Source of the DNA: Verrucomicrobiia bacterium
GTDB taxonomy: Bacteria; Verrucomicrobiota; Verrucomicrobiia; Palsa-1439
Assembly: GCA_025056465.1 (NCBI GenBank)
Contig: JANWVU010000009.1
Coordinates: 1 to 36,647 of the forward strand
Direction: 5' to 3'
Length of the DNA stretch: 36,647 bases
This document shows positions 27,335-35,157 of the stretch, piece by piece (the stretch's first letter is position 1; each line of letters starts with the position of its first letter). The notes under the pieces were generated by a model. That model did not search any database. It saw nothing but the letters and a program-made list of their open reading frames with translations, and had not been told where the DNA came from. Made by a program: the position numbers and the translations under genes.

Positions 27335-28351
27335 TCATGCAGACACCGACGCCGGTGCGGCCGCCGGCTGCCGATGTTGTTCCAACCATTCAAGGATCGC
27401 CGGTAGCGCGGGTGAGTGTCGGCGGGTGAATCGCACGCGCAACGGCGCGCCGTCCGTCGGCTTGATGCACAGGACATGAAACAGCGCACCGGGATCTTCA
27501 ACCCAATGCGCGCCGACCGGGCTGATGACCCGGTAGCGTGTCCGAAACAGACGTTTGCCAATTAGCACCAGCCGACCGGCGGTCGTTCCCACCAGCACGC
27601 ACCGAACGTTGCGGCCGATGATTTTGTCGCGTCCCGTGAAACAAGGAACAGCCCAGGCGATGTCTTCGTGGCGATGTTGCACCGCCAACCACGGTTCCAT
27701 CGCAAACTCCGGCAGCGTCCTCGAGACGGTGCGATCCATCTCGTTTCGACGCGCCCGCAACCGATGCCACATCGCCGTCGCATACGCTTTGACCATGCGA
27801 AAGAAACGCGGCGCGAAGTACCAGAACGCCGCAACGAAAACGACCACAATCACTAGCGCGATAATCGGATGCCGAAACACAAACCAGATTCCAACCGCGA
27901 CCACCACGTTCTCGGTGAGGCTAACGATGATGTTGCTGACCGGCTCGGGCGACGTGTTGACCATCAACCGGGTACCGGCTTTCGTGGCATGGGTCGTCAA
28001 CGCCACCGTGCCCCCGAGCAGCGCGCCAATCACATCGAGTTGTGGGCTGACGGTGCCGAGCGCTTTCAATCCGATAATGGCCCCGCCGATCGGACGAATT
28101 ACGGTGTGCAATGTATCCCATGTGTTGTCCGCGTACGGCACCTTGTCCACGATCAATTCCAGCACGAGCAACGCACCCGCAACCGTCAACACCACCGGGT
28201 CGGCCAGCACCATCAACGGTTCCAAACCCGGTGCCAGCTCCAACCACCCAAACCGCAACGCTAGGCCGGTAACAAAGACCGTCAGATACAGATTCAACCC
28301 GGCCAGTGCCGACAATCCCAACGCCGTCCCGAGCAATTGCAGTGTCTCCAT
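27335..28351 (-). CDS. DUF4126-like multi-TM membrane protein
   Basis: GLSALAGLNLYLTVFVTGLALRFGWLELAPGLEPL...KVPYADNTWDTLHTVIRPIGGAIIGL; SD GAGGTG before ATG. Confidence 0.8.
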   Translation of the reverse strand: METLQLLGTALGLSALAGLNLYLTVFVTGLALRFGWLELAPGLEPLMVLADPVVLTVAGALLVLELIVDKVPYADNTWDTLHTVIRPIGGAIIGLKALGTVSPQLDVIGALLGGTVALTTHATKAGTRLMVNTSPEPVSNIIVSLTENVVVAVGIWFVFRHPIIALVIVVVFVAAFWYFAPRFFRMVKAYATAMWHRLRARRNEMDRTVSRTLPEFAMEPWLAVQHRHEDIAWAVPCFTGRDKIIGRNVRCVLVGTTAGRLVLIGKRLFRTRYRVISPVGAHWVEDPGALFHVLCIKPTDGAPLRVRFTRRHSPALPAILEWLEQHRQPAAAPASVSA

Positions 28352-28436
28352 AAATCACCTCGACGCACCCTACGGTGAAATCGGTCATCGGGCAAGCGCA
28401 CGCGGTGCCGGGTACCGGCGAACCAACGCATCGTCC

Positions 28437-28730
28437 CTACCGGTCCGAAGGGCCGTCGCGGGTGGTCGCTTGCGCCCGGTACAACACGGCTACATGGCCG
28501 ACCACGGTGACAAGGTGACTACCGGTTCGTTGAGCAAGTTCCTGCGCCCACTCATGGCGCTGAGCCTTACCGGCCACGAAGCGCACCTTGATCAATCCAC
28601 GCGCAGCAAGGGCATCATCCACGCTGCGGACCACCGCAGCGCTGAGACCTTGTTTGCCAACGAACACGACCGGCTCCAGATGTTGAGCGGCGGCTTTCAG
28701 TTGTCTAAGCTCGGCGCGGGAGAGGCTCAT
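28437..28730 (-). CDS. yhbY: YhbY-type CRM-domain RNA-binding protein
   Basis: LSRAELRQLKAAAQHLEPVVFVGKQGLSAAVVRSVDDALAARGLIKVRFV. Confidence 0.9.
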   Translation of the reverse strand: MSLSRAELRQLKAAAQHLEPVVFVGKQGLSAAVVRSVDDALAARGLIKVRFVAGKAQRHEWAQELAQRTGSHLVTVVGHVAVLYRAQATTRDGPSDR

Positions 28731-29473
28731 TGAGCAATCCATTACCCGACATCGATGTGTTTTACGAGGACGCCGACCTGCTGGTGGTCAACAAGCCCCC
28801 CGGCTTGCTGGCCGTGCCGGATCGTTATGACAAAACGCTGCCAAACCTGTGGGATTTGCTGAGGCAACGCTATCAGTTGCCAGAGTTGACCAACCCCCAC
28901 CGGCTCGACCGCTACACTAGCGGTGTCATGATTTTCACCAAACACTCGCAAGCCTACCGGCGATTGACGGCGCAATTTCGCGATCGCCTCATTCGCAAAG
29001 AGTACCTCGCGATTTGTCACGGGACACCAGTCGGCCAATCCATCACCTTGCCGGTAGGCGAACGCGCGGACCGCCCCGGTTTGGCGCGGATTGATCTGCA
29101 CAACGGCAAAACTGCCGAGACCCACATCGCAGTGAAAGAGGCGTTTCGCCAGCACAGTTTGTTGACGATCATCATCACGACCGGTCGGCTTCATCAAATC
29201 CGCGTGCATTTGCAGGCGATCGGTCACCCGCTGGTTGGTGACGCCGATTACGGCGGCGCACCGCTGTACTTGTCGGCGCTCAAACCAAATTATAAACCCA
29301 AGCCAAACGAACCCGAGCGCCCATTGATGACCCGACCGGCTTTGCACGCCAGCGCGATCACCCTGTCCGATCCCCCGCGAACCTTCTGCGCTCCCCTACC
29401 GGATGATTTTGAGGTCGCGTTACGATATCTGCGGCGGTTCGCCGCCCGACGCGACCCGGTCACTCAAACTTGA
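28730..29473 (+). CDS. RluA-family pseudouridine synthase (TTG start)
   Basis: LLVVNKPPGLLAVPD, NPHRLDRYTSGVMIFTK (HRLD motif), GRLHQIRVHLQAIGHPLVGD. Confidence 0.93.
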   Translation: MSNPLPDIDVFYEDADLLVVNKPPGLLAVPDRYDKTLPNLWDLLRQRYQLPELTNPHRLDRYTSGVMIFTKHSQAYRRLTAQFRDRLIRKEYLAICHGTPVGQSITLPVGERADRPGLARIDLHNGKTAETHIAVKEAFRQHSLLTIIITTGRLHQIRVHLQAIGHPLVGDADYGGAPLYLSALKPNYKPKPNEPERPLMTRPALHASAITLSDPPRTFCAPLPDDFEVALRYLRRFAARRDPVTQT

Positions 29474-30413
29474 CTACCCAACCCTTTTTCACCGCCGCAT
29501 CCCCGGCGTAGTGCGCCTTGCTGCGATCGGCCTGCACCGACTCCAGTGTGATTTCACCGACGAGTTTCTCCTCGGTAAACACCACGTTGCCCTCATCGTC
29601 CTTCAACTCGACCAACTCGTACAACTTTAGTTTGTCGCCGCTTTTGACACCGTGGTCGCTACCGAGTGACACAATCAGTGTGTTCTTTCCGGCCACCGCA
29701 AGCACCTGGCCAGTGACTTTGCGTTGCTCGGCGGCCTTGGCCGCTTGGGCGCGACGCCGACCAGACTCGGGCAATTGAATCGCCGCAATCTCCTGAACGA
29801 TGCTCTCAAGCGCCTTGACGGTCGCCTTCCCCAGCGCACTGTTCATGAATTCCTGATTGTGAAACCCAATTTTTCCTCCATGACCTTTGACGCCTACGCC
29901 AACGTCGAATGCCAAACCGGTATGCTGACCGACGGCCTGGCCCGTCTTGATAATTTTGCGTGTCGCCGTGTCCACGAACCGCCAATCAATCCGCACATCA
30001 GCGCGCGTTTGTCCCAGCCCCAACTTGCCTCCGCTCCCGGGCACAAATCCACCGAGGTCAATTCCTTGCTTACCGGCTCCGAATCGAGTCACTTTGCCCC
30101 GAAACATGAAATCGGCCCCGGCAAACTGTCCTTTCTCCACGCGTTCGTCCTTTGCGACGTACCCTTGCTGACCCAACTCGATTTCCTCGATCAACTCCGG
30201 CAACGCCGTGGATTCCAGCACCTCGAACTTCCCGAGCTTCGTCAGCTCCGTAATTAACATCTCGGCCAATCCTTCGCCCATGGCCGGCTGCCAACCTTGA
30301 ATGGCGGCGAGGTCACCGTCGAGTGGCGCGACGAACACCGTAGGTTTGTCCTGTGCCAACCCGGCCCCAGCGAGCGCGAAACACAAAAACGTTGCGACAA
30401 ATCGTTGCTTCAT
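29460..30413 (-). CDS. CsgG/FlgO-type outer-membrane-associated protein
   Basis: Signal peptide; GEGLAEMLITELTKLGKFEVLESTALPELIEEIELGQQGYV...GADFMFRGKVTRF; RIDWRFVDTATRKIIKTGQAVG. Confidence 0.82.
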   Translation of the reverse strand: MKQRFVATFLCFALAGAGLAQDKPTVFVAPLDGDLAAIQGWQPAMGEGLAEMLITELTKLGKFEVLESTALPELIEEIELGQQGYVAKDERVEKGQFAGADFMFRGKVTRFGAGKQGIDLGGFVPGSGGKLGLGQTRADVRIDWRFVDTATRKIIKTGQAVGQHTGLAFDVGVGVKGHGGKIGFHNQEFMNSALGKATVKALESIVQEIAAIQLPESGRRRAQAAKAAEQRKVTGQVLAVAGKNTLIVSLGSDHGVKSGDKLKLYELVELKDDEGNVVFTEEKLVGEITLESVQADRSKAHYAGDAAVKKGWVVKFE

Positions 30414-30573
30414 CCCCGACATGATATCAGCCTTCAACCCCCAATATTCAATCGCAAAAGCATCTCGCGCCACGTTACCGGATCATCACCCGGTGGTTGC
30501 GCGAATGTAACGCGACCGGTTGAGGTGCCTGCGTTGACGCTGTGGGGTCGGTTTGATAGTTTTCTCGTGTTCC

Positions 30574-31191
30574 ATGCGAAACTGGCTCAACGAAAACGTG
30601 TTGGTGCTCAACCGGCTCTGGCAGGCAGTGAACGTCTGCACGGTCGAGCGCGCGTTTTCGCTGTTGTTCGCCGGCCACGCCGAAGTCGTCGCCGAGACCG
30701 ACGGCGGTTTTCAAACCTACGACTTCAAAGAGTGGTGCGAGTTTAGTCGCGGCCATCACGGCGAGGATGTGGTGCACACGGTCTCGCTGAAAATCCGTGT
30801 GCCGCGCGTGATCCTGTTGTTGTTCTTCGACCGCCTCCCGCACAAGGAGGTCAAGTTCACGCGGCACAACATCTTCGAGCGCGACCACAACACCTGCCAG
30901 TACTGCGGGAAACGATTCGACCGCAAAGACCTCAATCTCGATCACGTCATCCCGCGCGACCGCGGCGGCACCACCACTTGGGAAAACATCGTGTGCGCGT
31001 GCATCCCCTGCAACACACGCAAAGCCAACCGCACGCCCGCTGAAGCCGGCATGCGATTGATCCGCAAACCGAAACGCCCCAAGTGGCGACCGTTCGTCAA
31101 CATCACCGTCGCCACCAGCGGTCACGAAAGCTGGAAACACTTCCTCGACCTCGCGTACTGGAACGTCGAGCTGGGCGAAGAGTTGGAGTAG
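30574..31191 (+). CDS. HNH endonuclease family protein
   Basis: LVLNRLWQAVNVCTVERAF; CQYCGKRFDRKDLNLDHVIPRDRGGTTTWENIVCACIPCNTRKANRTP. Confidence 0.93.
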   Translation: MRNWLNENVLVLNRLWQAVNVCTVERAFSLLFAGHAEVVAETDGGFQTYDFKEWCEFSRGHHGEDVVHTVSLKIRVPRVILLLFFDRLPHKEVKFTRHNIFERDHNTCQYCGKRFDRKDLNLDHVIPRDRGGTTTWENIVCACIPCNTRKANRTPAEAGMRLIRKPKRPKWRPFVNITVATSGHESWKHFLDLAYWNVELGEELE

Positions 31192-31210
31192 CGACCCGCA
31201 GCCCACCGGC

Positions 31211-32386
31211 TCAGCGCTCACGACGCAACGATTCCAACGCCCGTTGAATCACCGGGTCATCGCGCGGTTCCGTCCCGAAGCCGGCTAAGGCCAGTCGCCG
31301 CTCCTGCTCACGCGTCAGCTCCACCGCAACGTCCGGTAGCAGCCCCTCACGGTCGAACGATTGTCCGTCCGGCGTCTCCATCCGTCCGACCGGCAAAATC
31401 AGGCGCATCCCATCCGGCAACGCAAACGACTGCCATACCCGACCGCGCCCCGCCGTTCGCGCACCGAACAATTGGGCTCGTCGGTGAGATTGCAACGCAC
31501 CCGCCAGCAATTCCGCCTCCGCGGCCGTACCGGCATTGATCAGCAACGCCACCGGTGCTTGGAACACCACCGGTTCGTACGCCGTCATTAGCGCCGTCCG
31601 ACGTTGTCCCCGACCGTACACCACCGACCCCACCGGTGAGCGACCCGGTAGGAACAACTCGATGGCCGCTGCCACCGCCAGCAAATGCCCACCGGGATTG
31701 TTCCGCACATCCAGAATCAACCCGCGCGCCTGTTCCTGATGCGCTTTCGCGATTCCCTCACGCAACCGTTCCACCACCTCCAGCTCCAGCGACGGCAGCC
31801 GGTAATACGCCACCCCGCCGGCTAAAAACCGCAGGCCACCGGGTGCCGGTCGCGGTGCTTCGCGGCGAATCCGCAACGCTCGCGCCGAACCGCCCGCGTC
31901 ACGAAGCTCCAAAATCAATTCCGCGCCAGCCACACCGTCGAGTTGCTGTCGCAACGCTGCAAGAGACCGCCCCGCCGTAGGCTGATAATTCACGCCGGTG
32001 ATCCACTCGCCGGGCATCAACCCTGCCCGTTGCGCCGTGGTGCCGTCTCGCACACTTACGATCAACGGCATGTCGTCGCGTCGCGTCAGCAACGCACCCA
32101 AAACCACTCCATCGGGCTGGGGCGTCTGCACAGCGGGCAACAGCTCGGCTTCCTCATCCACCGTTTGCACAAACTGCTCGAGCGCAGCGGTGGTGGCCTC
32201 AGCCAACTGTACCGGCTCCGCCGGCACATGATGCTCGAGAATCAGCTCGAGGAGGGCAGTCAGCCGCGAGACCGCTTCGTAGGTACCGGCCCCGGGCGTG
32301 AGCACGCGCGGCGATGTTGTTTGCGCGGCCAGCGGTGCACCGCCAACCACGAGACCAAGCAGACACCACCGCCCCGCCCGCACCAT
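31211..32386 (-). CDS. S41 (C-terminal processing peptidase)-family PDZ protein with substituted active site
   Basis: Signal peptide, PDZ (PLIVSVRDGTTAQRAGLMPGEWITGV), S41 core (GLILDVRNNPGGHLLAV; INAGTAAEAELLAGAL; GARTAGRGRVW); start ATG 32386. Confidence 0.88.
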   Translation of the reverse strand: MVRAGRWCLLGLVVGGAPLAAQTTSPRVLTPGAGTYEAVSRLTALLELILEHHVPAEPVQLAEATTAALEQFVQTVDEEAELLPAVQTPQPDGVVLGALLTRRDDMPLIVSVRDGTTAQRAGLMPGEWITGVNYQPTAGRSLAALRQQLDGVAGAELILELRDAGGSARALRIRREAPRPAPGGLRFLAGGVAYYRLPSLELEVVERLREGIAKAHQEQARGLILDVRNNPGGHLLAVAAAIELFLPGRSPVGSVVYGRGQRRTALMTAYEPVVFQAPVALLINAGTAAEAELLAGALQSHRRAQLFGARTAGRGRVWQSFALPDGMRLILPVGRMETPDGQSFDREGLLPDVAVELTREQERRLALAGFGTEPRDDPVIQRALESLRRER

Positions 32387-32423
32387 TGCCCAGCGGCGGG
32401 ATCGAGCCTTCCGACCGCGACGC

Positions 32424-34034
32424 TCAGGTGTACTCTTGGCCGGTGATCGCGTCGGTGATCTTGAACTGTTCAAGATGGAATGAGGGATCAGCGCGGAAAC
32501 TGAGTTTGCCGTGCAGTCGCTTCTCCAAATCAACCAACAAATCCTCATCTTCGCTGCGCAGCCGGTTGAGCACTTGCGGATGCACATACACACGCAAATG
32601 CGGCGGCTCGCCTTGCGGATCATGTTTCACCGAGCGCAACACCTCGGCGATCTTGCGTTGGATTTCCACCGACATCGTCAGCGGACTTTTCACCAGGCCG
32701 CGACCGTTGCAGTACGGACAATCCTCATATACCGCACTGGCCATGCTTTCGCTGTGACGCTGGCGGGTCATCTCCATCAACCCCAGCGGTGAGATGGGCA
32801 GGATGCGCGTCTTGGCTTTGTCGCGTTTCACGCACTCGCGCATTTTTTGCACGACCTTCTGTTGATCCGCGCGGTTGCGCATATCAATGAAATCAATGAC
32901 GATCAGCCCGCCAATGTTGCGCAAACGCAACTGGCGCGCGATTTCCTCGGCCGCTTCCATGTTCGTCTGGAAGATGGTTGTGTCGAGGTCCTTCTGGGAC
33001 TTGTGCTTGCCGGTGTTGACGTCAATGGCCACCAGCGCTTCCGTTTCATCAATGCAGATGTAACCGCCGCTTTTCAGCCAGACCTGACGACGAAACGCAT
33101 TCTCAATTTGTTTTTCCACATTGAACTTCGTGAAAATCGGCGTGGGTTCCGTGTACAACTTGACCTTGTTGCGGGAGCGACGACTGATTTGGCCGACCAT
33201 CTCCCGAATGCGCTCGTAAGCCTGTTCGTTGTCCACCACGATGCGGTCCACTTCTTCGGTGAGGAAATCGCGCACCGTGCGCTCGATTAGATCGGGCTCT
33301 TGGAAAACGCAGGAAGGAGTCGGTTGCGTTTTGATTTTCTCTTCCACCTCACGCCACGTCTTGAGCAGCAACTCGAGGTCGCGAATGAAATAGCGTTTGC
33401 GCTGTCCCTCACCTGCCGTGCGGATGATTAAACCCATCTCTCCCGGCACCTTGAGGCGTTGCAGGATTTTCTTCAGTCGCTGACGCTCTTTTTCGTCCTC
33501 GATTTTGCGGGAGATGCCCCGCAGCGGATTGAACGGCATCAACACTAGGAACCGACCCGGTATGCTGATGTTGGTGGTGACACGCGGCCCTTTCGTGCCG
33601 ATGGGACCTTTGACCACCTGCACAATCACATCGGAACCGGGCGGGTACAGTTTCGGGATATCGTTCTGACTGATTTTCTGCGGTTGTTTGGGCGCGCTGC
33701 CGTCCTCAGACTCGACCAACTCCACCCGTTCCGCAAGCGATTCGGGGATGATGTCCCAGTAGTGCAGGAACGCGTTCTTCTCAAACCCAATATCCACAAA
33801 CGCAGCTTTCAGTCCGGGCTCGAGGTTTTTGATCTTGCCCTTGAAAATGCTCGCCACAATGTGCCGCTCGCGCGTCCGCTCGATGCTGAATTCCTCAAGC
33901 TGACCGTCCTCCAACACCGCAACACGATTTTCCAACGCCTCCGCGTTGATGATGATTTCCTTGAACACCGAGGAGCGCTTGCGCCCGCGCAAGAGCTCCT
34001 CGCCTTTGCGAATCAATTGTTTGATGGCTTCCAC
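32424..34034 (-). CDS. Rne/Rng family ribonuclease (RNase E/G)
   Basis: 536 aa; RVAVLEDGQLEEFSIER, GKIKNLEPGLKAAFVDIGFEKNAFLH, DETEALVAIDVNTGKHKSQKDLDTTIFQTNMEAAEEIARQLRLRNIGGLIVIDFIDM, CPYCNGRGLV. Confidence 0.97.
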   Translation of the reverse strand: MEAIKQLIRKGEELLRGRKRSSVFKEIIINAEALENRVAVLEDGQLEEFSIERTRERHIVASIFKGKIKNLEPGLKAAFVDIGFEKNAFLHYWDIIPESLAERVELVESEDGSAPKQPQKISQNDIPKLYPPGSDVIVQVVKGPIGTKGPRVTTNISIPGRFLVLMPFNPLRGISRKIEDEKERQRLKKILQRLKVPGEMGLIIRTAGEGQRKRYFIRDLELLLKTWREVEEKIKTQPTPSCVFQEPDLIERTVRDFLTEEVDRIVVDNEQAYERIREMVGQISRRSRNKVKLYTEPTPIFTKFNVEKQIENAFRRQVWLKSGGYICIDETEALVAIDVNTGKHKSQKDLDTTIFQTNMEAAEEIARQLRLRNIGGLIVIDFIDMRNRADQQKVVQKMRECVKRDKAKTRILPISPLGLMEMTRQRHSESMASAVYEDCPYCNGRGLVKSPLTMSVEIQRKIAEVLRSVKHDPQGEPPHLRVYVHPQVLNRLRSEDEDLLVDLEKRLHGKLSFRADPSFHLEQFKITDAITGQEYT

Positions 34035-34038
34035 CGTT

Positions 34039-35157
34039 CTAAATCCTCCGTCGTACCCACACGCTCTGCAACAGGCCCAACGCCGTCATGCTGGCGATCA
34101 CAAACGACCCGCCATAGCTGAGCAGGGGAAGCGGCAGACCTGTGATGGGCATCAGCCCAATGGTCATGCCGATGTTGATAAACACATGGAAAAACAACAT
34201 TGCCACCACACCCGTGGCCAGCAACGTGCCCAGCCGGTCGCGCGCATGTGCTGCAATCCGCAACCCGCTGAACAAAATCACCGCGTAACAACCAATTACC
34301 GCCACCGCTCCGAGAAAACCCGTCTCCTCGGCAATGACGCTGAACAAAAAATCGTTCGGCGCCACCGTCCGTGGCAGGTAACCCAACAAATTTTGCGTCC
34401 CGTCCAAATAACCTTTCCCCGTCAGGCCGCCCGACCCCACCGCAATCAACGACTGATTCAGGTTCCACGCGCTGCCCAGTGGATCCTTCTCCGGCTTCAA
34501 AAAAACCGTCAGACGCGCCTTCTGGTAATCCTTCAACTGCCACCAGGCCACTGGCGACATCGCCAGCCCCAGTGCGGCCACCCACACCAACTGCTTGATG
34601 CGGGCGCCGCCCACAAACAACATCGCATACGCCACCGGCACCAACACCATCGCGGACCCCAGATCCGGTTGGGCCAGGATCAAACCCATCGGCACCGCCG
34701 CAATCCCCAACGCGGTCCCCGTGGTCCTCCAACGGCGACGCGCCTCGGGCGTTCGATCAAACAAATAATACGCCAACGCCACAATGACACTCAACTTCGC
34801 AAATTCCGCCGGTTGGATCCCGTACCCGCCCCAGCCCAACCACGATTTCGCGCCGTTGACCGTCTTACCCACCGCCAACACCAGCACCAACAACCCCACC
34901 GCCAACACCATCCCCACCGTCGCCCACTGACACAACCACCGGTAATCCACCCACGCCGCCCCCACAAACGCCACCGTCCCCAAAACAAACCACACCATCT
35001 GTTGCCGATAAAAATCCGGCATCGCCTGACCCGGCCCCCGGTACGACGCGCTGTAGATGAACAACACACTCATCACCGCCAACACCACCATCGCCCCGAC
35101 GATCACCCAATCCATCCGCCCCAACAACGCGAGTTGTTTGCGCCACCGCTCGCTCAA
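34039..35157 (-). CDS. rodA: Rod shape-determining protein RodA (FtsW/RodA/SpoVE SEDS family)
   Basis: SWLGWGGYGIQPAEFAKLSVIVALAYYL, AQPDLGSAMVLVPVAYAMLFVGGA, FINIGMTIGLMPITGLPLPLLSYGGSFVIASMTALGLL; overlaps mrdA stop. Confidence 0.96.
   Translation of the reverse strand: MSERWRKQLALLGRMDWVIVGAMVVLAVMSVLFIYSASYRGPGQAMPDFYRQQMVWFVLGTVAFVGAAWVDYRWLCQWATVGMVLAVGLLVLVLAVGKTVNGAKSWLGWGGYGIQPAEFAKLSVIVALAYYLFDRTPEARRRWRTTGTALGIAAVPMGLILAQPDLGSAMVLVPVAYAMLFVGGARIKQLVWVAALGLAMSPVAWWQLKDYQKARLTVFLKPEKDPLGSAWNLNQSLIAVGSGGLTGKGYLDGTQNLLGYLPRTVAPNDFLFSVIAEETGFLGAVAVIGCYAVILFSGLRIAAHARDRLGTLLATGVVAMLFFHVFINIGMTIGLMPITGLPLPLLSYGGSFVIASMTALGLLQSVWVRRRI

Noticed and set aside
27555-28733. 392-aa plus-strand ORF
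   Set aside because: Antisense to DUF4126 and yhbY; no domain signal.
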